Shown: positions 25,981 through 36,226, numbered from the stretch's first letter. The stretch: 39,216 nt of DNA from Roseobacter sp. (GCA_024636425.1 JAGXHB010000205.1:1-39216); one strand, 5' to 3'. Numbers and translations: made by a program. The notes: a model not told the origin generated them from the sequence alone.

Positions 25981-27416
25981 TCACGCCAGTGCAATGCGCA
26001 AGATGTTAGTGGACCCGCTATCTTCGATGGGGACCCCTGCCGTTACGACCAATTCATCGCCCGCCTTGGCAAACCCAACGGCACGGCTTTGTTCCGAGGC
26101 ATGCGTTGTCGCGTCTTTGAAGCGGTCAGCCTGCGCAACAACGACACTACGGAGCCCCCAGACGAGACAAAGCCTGCGCGCCGTCGTCTCGTGCGGTGTC
26201 ATCGCGAGGATCGGTTTCGAAGGTTTCTCGCGCGCGACAAGCAGTGCAGTCGTTCCGGACTGCGTGAAACAGCAAATTGCCGATATCCTTGCGCGATCGG
26301 CAATCTCGCGGGCGGCAGCGGCAATCGCATGCGAGGTATCCAGCTCGCTGTCATCAGCGGGCCGGATGGACATCAAATCCGCATAGCGCGGGTCTGTTTC
26401 CGTTTCATGGGCCACGGCGGTCATGACCTTCACAGCCTCGACAGGAAAGGACCCCGACGCCGTTTCCGCAGACAACATCACTGCGTCGGCACCATCGTAG
26501 ATTGCTGTAGCGACATCAGACACTTCGGCACGAGTCGGCACCGGAGCCTCGATCATGCTTTCCAGCATCTGGGTTGCAACGATTACAGGTTTTCCTGCCG
26601 CCCGCGCCTTGGCGACGAGAAATTTCTGCACGCGTGGAACCTCTTGAACCGGCAATTCGACACCGAGATCGCCGCGGACCACCATCACCCCGTCGGAGAC
26701 CCCCAAAATCCCGTCAAAGTTCGTGACCGCCGCCGGCTTTTCAATCTTGGAAACAACCAGCGCGCGCCCCTTCACCAATGCCTTGGCTTCGATCACATCC
26801 TCGGGGCGCTGCACAAACGACAGGGCGAGCCAGTCGACGCCCAGATTGCACACAAATTCGAGATCCCTGCGGTCTTTGTCGCTGAGCGCACTTAGCGGAA
26901 GAAGGACATCCGGCAAGTTGACGCCCTTACGGTTTGAAATTTCGCCGCCCACAACGACCTCGCAATCCACGTGGCTTTCAGACGCATGGCGCACGCTCAA
27001 CCTGATCTTGCCGTCATTGACCAAAATGACAGAGCCGGATTTCAGTGCGGTCAGAACTTCGGGATGTGGGAGACACACCCTATGCGCGTCCCCCTCTGTT
27101 GGATCGATATCGAAGCGGAAAGTATCGCCAACGCGCAGTGTCTCGGACCCCTTGGCAAACACGCCGCAGCGAATCTTGATCCCCTGCAGATCAGCCAGGA
27201 TACCGATAGGTCGGCCAAGGATTTCTTCAGCAGCTCTGATAGACGCATACATCTGCTCAGCGGCTTCATGCTCTCCATGGCTCATATTCAGCCGGAACAC
27301 ATCAGCCCCGGCTCTAGCGAGATCGAGTATCCGGTCAGCAGTACAAGAAGCCGGCCCGAGGGTCGCAACAATCTTGATGGATCGGTGGTTTTTTTCATAG
27401 CGTTTCCAATACTCAT
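25981..27416 (-). CDS. pyk: pyruvate kinase with apparent frameshift at an A7 tract near the start
   Basis: Main ORF 25981-27300 is clearly pyruvate kinase (FRLNMSHGEHEAAEQ...MVVRGDLGVELP...KPVIVATQMLESMIEAPVPTRAEVSDVATAIYDGADAVMLSAETASG). Upstream in the same frame reads RSIKIVATLGPASCTADRILDLARAGADVFRLNM with no ATG. ATGs at 27416/27398 are one base out of frame. Confidence 0.85.
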
Positions 27417-28570
27417 AGGGCGCCTTCGAGGATTTTCACGAAGTCCTCGTGGCGTAGCTCGACTGCGTTTTTCTTGCTGGAAGAGGCATTTAGTCCGCCG
27501 CATGCGAGTGTATCGAGTGCGTTTGCCTCAACGCCCCAATCGGAAAGGCGCGGCAGCGAGTGATCACTCATCCAAGCGTCAAAGCCGGAGAAATCGTCGC
27601 CATTGCCTAGCGGTGGGAATACGTCCGAGATCATGGAAGCGCACTCCGCAATCCTTTTGCTCGCGGTTGATCGCGGGTCCGCGCGGGCGGAATTGCAGCG
27701 CAAGACAGGAATGAGCAGACGGCCACACAGCGCACCATGCGGCGCGTCATACTGCCCTCCGATCACCGCCGCCAGACCATGCGCCGCACCAAGGCCCGAG
27801 TTCGCCAGCGCGATACCGCTTGACAGACTGACCCATGCCATCTCATCCCAAGACGCGGCACCCCCCTGCTCCACCACACCGCGAAGCGCGCGGAGCCCCC
27901 GGCCTATGCCAAGCAAACTCAACCCGTCGGAAAAGGGTGTCGCGGCATTCGATGTATAGGATTCAATAACCTGAGTAACAGCGTCCAGTCCCGACCCCAA
28001 GATCACATGCTCGGGTGCGCCAGTCATCAGGGACGGATCGACCAAGGCAATCGCCGGGTTGAGCGCGCGGCCCCGCAGGCTCAGTTTTGCGCCTCTGGAG
28101 GCAACTGAGACAACGGAATTGGACGTCACTTCGGCGCCTGTTCCCGCAGTGGTTGGAACCGCGATGCAGGGGATGGATGGGGGCCTGATCAACAGCTCTT
28201 GATCAAAGCGATCGAAGTCCTCCATCATGTCGAGACCATGGGACAAAAGAAATGCAACGATCTTGCCTGTGTCGACAACCGCACCGCCACCGCAGGCCAC
28301 AACCACGTCTGGCCTGCTGCCCGCCAACTGCGCGAGGGTACTAGAAACAGAGGCCACAGATGGCTCTGCAGGGCAGCGCACTTGCGCAACCTCCAACCCA
28401 GACCGCCGCAAATCCTGCAGGATCGGCTTCGCCACCGTCCCACTGGCTCCCGTCAATACAGCTACTGCCCTTGTGCCACGCGGCAGATGGCCAATCAAAG
28501 AGGTACTGACACCGGCCCCGAACTCGACCTGCGTCGGGCAAGTCACACTGAACGTCATTGCTTGGCTCAT
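27413..28570 (-). CDS. iron-containing alcohol dehydrogenase family protein
   Basis: VEFGAGVSTSL...VVVACGGGAVVDTGKIVAF...CIAVPTTAGTGAEVTSNSVVS...GLGAAHGLAAVIGGQYDAPHGALCG (Fe-ADH metal-ligand region). Confidence 0.88.
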   Translation of the reverse strand: MSQAMTFSVTCPTQVEFGAGVSTSLIGHLPRGTRAVAVLTGASGTVAKPILQDLRRSGLEVAQVRCPAEPSVASVSSTLAQLAGSRPDVVVACGGGAVVDTGKIVAFLLSHGLDMMEDFDRFDQELLIRPPSIPCIAVPTTAGTGAEVTSNSVVSVASRGAKLSLRGRALNPAIALVDPSLMTGAPEHVILGSGLDAVTQVIESYTSNAATPFSDGLSLLGIGRGLRALRGVVEQGGAASWDEMAWVSLSSGIALANSGLGAAHGLAAVIGGQYDAPHGALCGRLLIPVLRCNSARADPRSTASKRIAECASMISDVFPPLGNGDDFSGFDAWMSDHSLPRLSDWGVEANALDTLACGGLNASSSKKNAVELRHEDFVKILEGAL

Positions 28571-28571
28571 C

Positions 28572-30059
28572 TCAATACCTCAACGTGCAGTCGACAGCGC
28601 GGCGCCAGTCGGAGTACTTCGCCGTCCGGACAGGCCCAGGCATTGCCGGCTCGAATGTGCGTTCCAGCGCCCATTGCCTGGCAAATTCGTCCTGACCCGG
28701 CAGTGCCCCGATTTTCATCCCGGCAAGCCAGGCAACCCCGAGCGCCGTCGTCTCGAGTACTTCTGGGCGGTCCACCGGCGCTCCGGTGATATCGGCCAGA
28801 AACTGCATCGCCCAGTCCGATGCGCTCATGCCGCCATCGACGCGCAGAACGTCTGATGCGTCATCACTTGCCCAGTCGGCGCGCATCGCGTCTAGCAAAT
28901 CTCGCGTCTGAAAGCCCACGCTTTCAAGCGCGGCCTTGGCAAGCTCGTTCGGCCCTGAATTTCGCGTCAGGCCGAAGACGGCCCCGCGACATTCAGGGGA
29001 CCAATAGGGCGCGCCCAAACCAGTGAATGCAGGGACAAGCACGACACTCTGCGTCTCGTCTGCACGCTCGGCCAGCGGTTGGGTCTCAGACGCTTCGCGG
29101 ATGATTTTAAGCCCGTCACGCAGCCATTGCACGACGGCGCCCGCGATAAAGATCGACCCCTCCAAAGCGTATGTCGGCTTGCCGTCGAGTTGGTAGGCAA
29201 TCGTCGTCAGAAGCCGGTTTTTCGAACGCACAGGCGTATCACCGGTGTTGAGCAAGGCAAAACAGCCGGTCCCATAGGTGGATTTCATCATGCCGGGCCG
29301 GAAACAGGCCTGCCCGATGGTCGCGGCCTGCTGATCACCGGCAACCCCGCAAATCGGAATGGCAACGCCGAAAAGATCTTCGCGGCACAGACCGAAATCA
29401 TCCGCGCTGTTTTTGACCTCGGGCAGCATTTCGAACGGAATGTCGAACAGCTCGCAAATGGTTCTGCTCCAGCAGCCTTTGCGAATGTCATAAAGCATCG
29501 TGCGTGCGGCATTAGTCGCATCTGTCGCGTGAACGCGGCCACCCGTCAGCTTCCAGATGAGGTAAGTATCGACAGTGCCGAAGAGCAATTCGCCGCGGCG
29601 GGCCATATTGCGCGCGCCCTCCACATTATCCAGAATCCATTTTAGTTTTGTAGACGAGAAATAGGGATCAATAAGGAGACCGGTCCGGTCTGCGAACATT
29701 TCTGCGTGTCCTTGATCACGCAGAAACTTGCAGTATTCCGAGGTGCGCCGGTCTTGCCAGACAATGGCATTATAAACCGGCTTTCCCGTGTCTTTATGCC
29801 AGACGAGCGTGGTTTCGCGCTGGTTGGTAATGCCAATGGAAATAACGTCGGATCCGCGTATGCCAGCGCGTTCAACGACTTCGCGGCATGTACCGGCTGT
29901 GGTTGCCCAAAGGTCTGCCGGATCATGTTCGACCCAGCCTGATTTTGGAAAGATCTGCGGGAATTCTTCTTGGGCGGATGCCACCGGTGTCAAGGCTTCG
30001 TTGAACAGGATAGCCCGTGTGGACGTTGTGCCCTGGTCGATTGCCAAAACATATTTCAT
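28572..30059 (-). CDS. glpK: glycerol kinase
   Basis: [20 protein letters not shown]...[11 protein letters not shown]...[30 protein letters not shown]...[12 protein letters not shown]...[22 protein letters not shown]. Confidence 0.97.
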   Translation of the reverse strand: MKYVLAIDQGTTSTRAILFNEALTPVASAQEEFPQIFPKSGWVEHDPADLWATTAGTCREVVERAGIRGSDVISIGITNQRETTLVWHKDTGKPVYNAIVWQDRRTSEYCKFLRDQGHAEMFADRTGLLIDPYFSSTKLKWILDNVEGARNMARRGELLFGTVDTYLIWKLTGGRVHATDATNAARTMLYDIRKGCWSRTICELFDIPFEMLPEVKNSADDFGLCREDLFGVAIPICGVAGDQQAATIGQACFRPGMMKSTYGTGCFALLNTGDTPVRSKNRLLTTIAYQLDGKPTYALEGSIFIAGAVVQWLRDGLKIIREASETQPLAERADETQSVVLVPAFTGLGAPYWSPECRGAVFGLTRNSGPNELAKAALESVGFQTRDLLDAMRADWASDDASDVLRVDGGMSASDWAMQFLADITGAPVDRPEVLETTALGVAWLAGMKIGALPGQDEFARQWALERTFEPAMPGPVRTAKYSDWRRAVDCTLRY

Positions 30060-30155
30060 GCCATCACCTCATCGAAATTTTGACCGCAAAAAGGGGGGCG
30101 GCAAAGCCGCACTCCAGTTGCCTGTTACAGAGTTATCTTTGGGAGAGAGTTTAAG

Positions 30156-30183
30156 GGTGCGGGACGCATCAGCGCCCCGCACC
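30156..30183 (-). terminator. stem-loop between glpV and glpK
   Basis: GGTGCGGGACGC-atca-GCGCCCCGCACC: 12-bp arms with one mismatch, immediately after the glpV stop. No strong U tract, so it may be a processing or attenuating hairpin. Confidence 0.55.
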
Positions 30184-30198
30184 TAGGATGAACAGGTG

Positions 30199-31920
30199 TT
30201 ACTGCTGCCAGGACTGGATCAGCTCGTCATAGCCGACAGTCATCGGTTCCTCGTCTTCGTTCTCGAGGGCGGGCTTGGGCGAACCGGGCTGTTCCAGCCA
30301 GTAAGCCTCGTCGCGCTCCTCGTTCAGAACCGGACCAAGCTCCCCCTGCACGCCTGCACGCTCAAGACGCGCCAGAACGTCCTCTTGCTGTTCGCAAAGG
30401 TTGTTCAGGGCTTCCTGTGCGCTCAATGCGCCCGAGGATGCATCACCGATATTCTGCCACCACAGTTGTGCCAAACGCGGATAATCAGGGATGTTGGTGC
30501 CGGTGGGCGACCATTGTACCCGCGCCGGCGAGCGGTAGAACTCCACCAGACCACCCAAGAGCGGCGCACGTTCGGTGAAGCTGTCATGGTCGATCGAGCT
30601 TTCGCGAATGAAGGTCAGACCGGCGTGGGATTTTTCCACGTCAACCGTCATCGAAGTGACGAACTGGGCATAGAGCCAGGCCGCTTGGGCCCGATCCACC
30701 GGGGTGGACTCAAGGATCGTCCAGGATCCAACGTCCTGATAGCCGATCTTCATGCCGTCTTCCCAGTAGACCCCGTGCGGGCTGGGGGCCAGACGCCAGC
30801 GCGGCGTACCGTCGTCGTTCATCACCGGGATACCCGGCTCGACCAGTGAGGGCACGAAGGTCGTATACATGAACATCTGCTGTGCAATGTTCCCCTGCGC
30901 CGGAACAGGCCCGGATTCGGAGAACGTCATACCGGCAGCTGCGGGCGGCGCATAGTCGGTCAGCCATTCGACATACTTCTCGATGGCATAGACGGCAGCG
31001 GGAGAGTTGGTCGCCCCGCCACGCGCCACGCAAGAGCCAACAGGCTGTGAGTTCTCGTTGACCCGGACGCCCCATTCGTCGACCGGCAGGCCGTTGGGCT
31101 CCCCTACGTCGCCCATGCCGGCCATCGACATCCAGGCGTCGGTGAAGCGCCAGCCAAGGCTCGGATCCTTTTTGCCGTAGTCCATGTGACCGAAGATATC
31201 TTCCTCGATCCCCATGTGCGACAGGTCGCGGCCCGTGAAGAAAGCAGCGATATCCTCATAGGCGGACCAGTTCACCGGAACGCCGAGAGGATAGCCGTAT
31301 TCAGCCTCGAAATCGGCCATGTTCTTTTCGTCATTGAACCAGTCGTAGCGAAACCAGTAGAGGTTCGCGAATTGCTGAGACGGCAATTGATACAGCTGGC
31401 CGTCCGGCCCGGTGGTGAAGTCGAGGCCGATAAAATCCTCGAGGTTTAATGTCGGGCTGGTCACGGACGCACCTTCGCCCGCCATCCATTCCGTCAGGCT
31501 GCGGGCCTGCTGATAGCGCCAGTGGGTGCCGATCAGATCGCTGTCGTTGACATAGGCGTCGTAGATGTTCTCGCTCGACTGCATCTGGGTCTGCAACCGC
31601 TCGACGACATCGCCTTCGCCGATCAGGTCATGCGTGACGCGAATGCCCGTGATTGCCTCGAACGCGGGCGCAAGCACGGTGGATTCGTATTCGTGCACCG
31701 GAATGGTCTCGGACACGACGCTAATTTCCATGCCGCGGAAGGGCTCGGCCGCATCGATGAACCATTGCATTTCCGATTCCTGTTCCGTGCGGGTCAGCGC
31801 GGAACGCTCAATCGTTTCGTCAAGGAATGCGGTCGCCGCCTCCATATCGGCAAACACGGGCGTGCCCATGGCCGTCAACAGCACGGCAATTGCGGTGCTT
31901 GATTTCAAAGAAAGTGTCAT
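30199..31920 (-). CDS. glpV: ABC transporter periplasmic substrate-binding protein, probable glycerol binding
   Basis: Start MTLSLKSSTAIAVLLTAMGTPVFADM at 31920 (signal peptide). Large SBP upstream of glpK and downstream of DUF2160/permease/ATPase genes in the order of the rhizobial glpSTPQUV system. Confidence 0.85.
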   Translation of the reverse strand: MTLSLKSSTAIAVLLTAMGTPVFADMEAATAFLDETIERSALTRTEQESEMQWFIDAAEPFRGMEISVVSETIPVHEYESTVLAPAFEAITGIRVTHDLIGEGDVVERLQTQMQSSENIYDAYVNDSDLIGTHWRYQQARSLTEWMAGEGASVTSPTLNLEDFIGLDFTTGPDGQLYQLPSQQFANLYWFRYDWFNDEKNMADFEAEYGYPLGVPVNWSAYEDIAAFFTGRDLSHMGIEEDIFGHMDYGKKDPSLGWRFTDAWMSMAGMGDVGEPNGLPVDEWGVRVNENSQPVGSCVARGGATNSPAAVYAIEKYVEWLTDYAPPAAAGMTFSESGPVPAQGNIAQQMFMYTTFVPSLVEPGIPVMNDDGTPRWRLAPSPHGVYWEDGMKIGYQDVGSWTILESTPVDRAQAAWLYAQFVTSMTVDVEKSHAGLTFIRESSIDHDSFTERAPLLGGLVEFYRSPARVQWSPTGTNIPDYPRLAQLWWQNIGDASSGALSAQEALNNLCEQQEDVLARLERAGVQGELGPVLNEERDEAYWLEQPGSPKPALENEDEEPMTVGYDELIQSWQQ

Positions 31921-32002
31921 GATTTCCTCCCTTAGTGGAAATATTGCTTCGATGTTGGCAGCGCAGTGGTGGTGAACTGGAAGGGCTGCCACCCTCCTTT
32001 GC

Positions 32003-32275
32003 TTAGACCCAGCGGAAAACCGCGGCGGCATAAACAAGACACACTATCAGTGCGTACGGTTGGTTCGCACTGATCACCCCGAGCCACGCCAGATTGATAA
32101 AGGCGGAGCCTAGGAGTGTGATGAAAAGACGATCTCCTCGGGTCGTCTCTATTCCCAGAACACCTTTGCGGGGTGTTTCAGGAAATTTGATTGCCAGGAC
32201 GGAGAACACCATCAGCGTCGTGGCGATAATTATGAAGAACAGGGCGGTCGGCCAAGTCCATGCCATCCATTTCAT
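32003..32275 (-). CDS. glpU: small DUF2160-type membrane protein of the glycerol ABC operon (GlpU-like)
   Basis: 90 aa, three hydrophobic stretches (TALFFIIIATTLMVFSVLAIKF; LFITLLGSAFINLAWLGVI; YALIVCLVYAAAVFRWV); conserved position between permease and SBP. Confidence 0.75.
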   Translation of the reverse strand: MKWMAWTWPTALFFIIIATTLMVFSVLAIKFPETPRKGVLGIETTRGDRLFITLLGSAFINLAWLGVISANQPYALIVCLVYAAAVFRWV

Positions 32276-32296
32276 ATTTCAGTCCTTTCGTATGTC

Positions 32297-33169
32297 TTAC
32301 ACGCGGCCCAGGGCAAAGCCCTTGGCGATGTAGTTGCGAACAAAGTAGATGACCAAGGCACCGGGCAGCACGGTCAGCATGCCAGCGGCGGCAAGCACGC
32401 CCCAATCCACACCGGACGCACCCTGTGTGCGGGTCATGATCGCTGCGATCGGCTTGGCGTCGACGCTGGTCAGCGTCCGGCTCAGCAACAGCTCTACCCA
32501 TGAGAACATGAAGCAGAAGAAGGCTGCGACCCCGATGCCCGATGAAATCAGCGGCATGAAGATCTTCAAAAAGAACCGACCAAACGAATAGCCGTCGATG
32601 TAAGCAGTCTCGTCGATTTCCTTCGGCACGCCGCGCATGAACCCTTCGAGGATCCAGACCGCAAGCGGGACATTGAACAGACAGTGCGCCAGTGCCACAG
32701 CAATGTGCGTGTCGAACAAACCAACAGACGAATAGAGCTGGAAGAACGGCAAGGCGAACACTGCAGGGGGTGCCATACGGTTTGTCAGCAGCCAAAAGAA
32801 CAAATGGTTGTCACCCATGAACCGGTAGCGGCTGAAAGCGTAGGCCGCAGGAAGCGCCACCGAAAGGCTGATGACCGTGTTCAACACCACATAGATCACC
32901 GAATTAATGTAGCCCATGTACCATGTAGGATCCGTGAGAATGGTCGCGTAGTTCGCAAACGTCAGATCGCGGGGAAACAAGGTGAATTCGCTCAGAATCT
33001 CCGTGTTCGTCTTGAGGCTCATGTTCAGGAGCCAGTAGATCGGCAACAGAAGGAAGATCAAATACAGCGTCATCACGATGACAGAGCCTTTGACGGGCAA
33101 GCGGCGTTTGCGGGCAGGTACGCTTTTCGCGGCTTTCGTCGGGGTGGATACGGTCACGTCGGCCATCAC
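32297..33169 (-). CDS. glpQ: ABC transporter permease (glycerol)
   Basis: MalG-type permease: ALPAAYAFSRYRFMG, EAA loop EGFMRGVPKEIDETAYIDGYSFGRFFLKIFMPL. Confidence 0.85.
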   Translation of the reverse strand: MMADVTVSTPTKAAKSVPARKRRLPVKGSVIVMTLYLIFLLLPIYWLLNMSLKTNTEILSEFTLFPRDLTFANYATILTDPTWYMGYINSVIYVVLNTVISLSVALPAAYAFSRYRFMGDNHLFFWLLTNRMAPPAVFALPFFQLYSSVGLFDTHIAVALAHCLFNVPLAVWILEGFMRGVPKEIDETAYIDGYSFGRFFLKIFMPLISSGIGVAAFFCFMFSWVELLLSRTLTSVDAKPIAAIMTRTQGASGVDWGVLAAAGMLTVLPGALVIYFVRNYIAKGFALGRV

Positions 33170-34041
33170 TTGCCCTCCTCCTTCTTATCCATGTTGACCA
33201 TCACGGTGTAGAACACCCATGAGATCATCAGGATCACGAGATAATACATCAGCGAGAACGCGGCCGCCGGTCCCAGATCGAACTGGCCCAATGCCATTTT
33301 GACTAGGTCGATGGACAGCAGCGTGGTGGAATTGCCAGGGCCACCGCCAGTGACAACGAAAGGTTCCGTGTAGATCATGAAGCTGTCCATGAACCGCAGC
33401 AGGATCGCGATCATCAGAACACCCATCATCTTGGGCAACTCGATATAGCGGAACACGGCCCAGCGGGATGCCTGATCAATTTTTGCCGCTTGATAATAGG
33501 CGTCAGGGATCGATTTGAGTCCCGCAAAGGCCAGCAGCGCGACAAGCGATGTCCAGTGCCACACGTCCATCACAATAATCGTCACCCACGCGGCTAAGAC
33601 GTTTTGAGTATAGTTGTATTCAATTCCGATCGCATCAAGCGTGTAGCCAAGCAGGCCAATATCGACACGGCCGAAAATCTGCCAGATCGTGCCGACCACG
33701 TTCCACGGAATCAGCAAGGGTAGCGACATCATCACCAAACAAAAGCTCGACCAAAATCCGCTCTTGGGCATGTTCAGGGCAACGAAAACACCTAGCGGGA
33801 TCTGGATGGCAAGGATGATGGCCGAGAACATAAGCTGGCGGCCAAGCGCATCCCACATCCGTTCGGAATGCAGCATTGTTTCGAACCATTCCAATCCGGC
33901 CCAGAAGAACTGGTTGTTCCCGAATGTGTCCTGAACCGAATAGTTCACAACCGTCATGATCGGAATGACCGCCGAGAAGGCGACAAGCACGAGAACCGGA
34001 AGAACCAGAAACCATGCCTTTTGATTCACCGTCTTATTCAT
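33166..34041 (-). CDS. glpP: ABC transporter permease (glycerol)
   Basis: MalF/UgpA-type permease with EAA-like loop LKSIPDAYYQAAKIDQASRWAVFRYIELPKM; ATGA overlaps on both sides. Confidence 0.85.
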   Translation of the reverse strand: MNKTVNQKAWFLVLPVLVLVAFSAVIPIMTVVNYSVQDTFGNNQFFWAGLEWFETMLHSERMWDALGRQLMFSAIILAIQIPLGVFVALNMPKSGFWSSFCLVMMSLPLLIPWNVVGTIWQIFGRVDIGLLGYTLDAIGIEYNYTQNVLAAWVTIIVMDVWHWTSLVALLAFAGLKSIPDAYYQAAKIDQASRWAVFRYIELPKMMGVLMIAILLRFMDSFMIYTEPFVVTGGGPGNSTTLLSIDLVKMALGQFDLGPAAAFSLMYYLVILMISWVFYTVMVNMDKKEEGK

Positions 34042-35117
34042 CCTGCAACCTCCCCTTCTTTCAGCCAGTCGTTGACGTAGACATTGACCCGGTCAGGATC
34101 GAACGTGACGCAATTCATATCCGCACCGATCGTTTGATCTTCGCCCGCGACGATATTGATTTCCTCGCCGAACAGTTCGGCGCGAATGATCTTGTGACGG
34201 CCAACGTCTTCAACGCGGCGCACTTTGACAGGCAGGCCTTTGCCTTCGGTCAGGGTCACGAATTCCGGCCGGATGCCAATTTCAACTTTCCCGTCGAGAG
34301 CACCAAACGACTGGCCCAGCTCGACGGTCATGCCTTGCACAATGGCGGCGTTGCCGCTGACCTGTGCGGGGATGACATTCATGCCCGGCGAGCCGATGAA
34401 ATAGCCGACGAACGTATGTTCCGGCTTGTCGAACAGCTGTTCCGGCGTGCCTATCTGCACGACGCGACCGTCATACATTACGACAACCTTGTCCGCGAAA
34501 GTCAGCGCCTCTGTCTGGTCGTGGGTGACATAAATCATCGTATGACCGAATTCATGGTGCAGTGATTTCAACTGCGTGCGCAATTCCCACTTCATATGCG
34601 GGTCGATCACGGTCAGCGGCTCGTCGAACAGCAGGGCGTTCACGTCCTCGCGGACCATGCCGCGTCCCAGACTGATTTTTTGTTTGGCATCTGCCGTCAG
34701 CCCTCGCGCGCGCTTATCCAGCTCGGCCTCCATGCCGATCATGGCTCCGATCTGCTGAACGCGGTCCGCGATATATTGGGCGCTGGCACCACGGTTTTTT
34801 AGCGGGAAAGCGAGGTTATCGCGAACGGTCATGGTGTCGTAGACCACCGGGAACTGGAAGACCTGTGCGATGTTGCGGTCTGCGGTGCTTGCCTGCGTTA
34901 CATCGACGTCGTCGAACAGGATCCGCCCCTGACTGGGGTTTAGCAAGCCGGAAATGATGTTCAGCAATGTGGATTTACCACAGCCTGACGAGCCCAACAG
35001 TGCGTAAGCCTCGCCATCCGCCCAGACGTGGTTCAACTCCTTCAGCGCGAAATCGTCTTCTTTTGTCGCGTTCGGGTAGTAGGAATGCGCCAGATTATCG
35101 AGTGTGATCTTTGCCAT
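34038..35117 (-). CDS. glpT: ABC transporter ATP-binding protein (glycerol)
   Basis: Walker A LLGSSGCGKSTLL, degenerate signature region ADAKQKISLGRGMV, Walker B NALLFDEPLTVIDPHMKWELR, H-loop YVTHDQTEALT. Confidence 0.88.
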   Translation of the reverse strand: MAKITLDNLAHSYYPNATKEDDFALKELNHVWADGEAYALLGSSGCGKSTLLNIISGLLNPSQGRILFDDVDVTQASTADRNIAQVFQFPVVYDTMTVRDNLAFPLKNRGASAQYIADRVQQIGAMIGMEAELDKRARGLTADAKQKISLGRGMVREDVNALLFDEPLTVIDPHMKWELRTQLKSLHHEFGHTMIYVTHDQTEALTFADKVVVMYDGRVVQIGTPEQLFDKPEHTFVGYFIGSPGMNVIPAQVSGNAAIVQGMTVELGQSFGALDGKVEIGIRPEFVTLTEGKGLPVKVRRVEDVGRHKIIRAELFGEEINIVAGEDQTIGADMNCVTFDPDRVNVYVNDWLKEGEVAG

Positions 35118-35128
35118 CGGTGTGCTCC

Positions 35129-36217
35129 TTATGCCGCCAACGCGTATGACGCAGGCGCGACAAGATCGCCGGCTTCACTGAAGATGTAGATGTGGCGCGG
35201 ATCCAGATAGACCCGCAACGCAGAGCCAAGGTCCAGATCATGTATGCCGTGGATCAGACCCACCCATTTTTCACCATGGTGATCGAGATGAATAAATGTC
35301 TCGGACCCGGTAAGCTCGGTAACAATCAGCTGTGTATCAAATGGCATGGCGCCATCGCTGTGTGAGATTATCTCAAGATGGTTGGGCCGGAACCCTGCGA
35401 GGTAGCGGCCATCCGCCAGATTGGCCAGCGGGCCTGCCGCCGCAACGCTTTGGCCATCCCCGAACACGATGTTCCCACTTGCCTTGCTAACCTTCAGAAA
35501 ATTCATCGGCGGGTCGCTGAACACGCGGGCAGTGGTGGCATCGATTGGCTGTCGGTAGACCGTGGGCGTCTGATCGAACTGGGTCACGCGGCCTTCCCAC
35601 ATCGCTGCGGTGTTTCCGCCGAGCAACAACGCCTCTTCAGGCTCTGTCGTGGCATAAACAAAGATCGAGCCCGCTTCTTCAAATATCTTGGGGATTTCCA
35701 CGCGCAACTCTTCGCGTAACTTATAGTCCAAATTCGCCAATGGTTCGTCCAGCAACACAAGCCCCGCATCTTTGACCAGTGCGCGCGCAAGGGCACATCG
35801 TTGTTGCTGTCCGCCCGAGAGCTCAAGCGGTTTACGCTGCAGCATCGGCGTAAGCTGCATTAAGTCCGCCGCCTTTTGAACTGCGGCGTCAATTTCAGCC
35901 GCAGTCTTGCCCATCAACCGCAGCGGCGATGCAATGTTATTGTACACCGTCATCGACGGGTAGTTGATAAACTGTTGATAAACCATCGCGACCTTACGGT
36001 CTTGAACGCGCATCCCGGTCACGTCGCGGCCTTCCCAAAACACCTTGCCTTCGTTGGGGACATCAAGGCCGGCCATCAGCCGCATCAACGACGTTTTGCC
36101 GGACAATGTCGGCCCCAGAAGAACGTTCATCGTGCCTTTTTCAAGACGCAGATCCGTGGGGCTGATATGCACCTGTCCGTCTACGACCTTTGATACGCCT
36201 TTGAATTCTAGTGTCAT
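35129..36217 (-). CDS. glpS: ABC transporter ATP-binding protein (glycerol)
   Basis: Walker A LLGPTLSGKTSLM, signature LSGGQQQRCALARALVKDAGLVLLDEPLANLDYKLREELR; the switch position reads YATTEPEEAL (T instead of H). Confidence 0.88.
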   Translation of the reverse strand: MTLEFKGVSKVVDGQVHISPTDLRLEKGTMNVLLGPTLSGKTSLMRLMAGLDVPNEGKVFWEGRDVTGMRVQDRKVAMVYQQFINYPSMTVYNNIASPLRLMGKTAAEIDAAVQKAADLMQLTPMLQRKPLELSGGQQQRCALARALVKDAGLVLLDEPLANLDYKLREELRVEIPKIFEEAGSIFVYATTEPEEALLLGGNTAAMWEGRVTQFDQTPTVYRQPIDATTARVFSDPPMNFLKVSKASGNIVFGDGQSVAAAGPLANLADGRYLAGFRPNHLEIISHSDGAMPFDTQLIVTELTGSETFIHLDHHGEKWVGLIHGIHDLDLGSALRVYLDPRHIYIFSEAGDLVAPASYALAA

Positions 36218-36226
36218 GTTTCCCCC

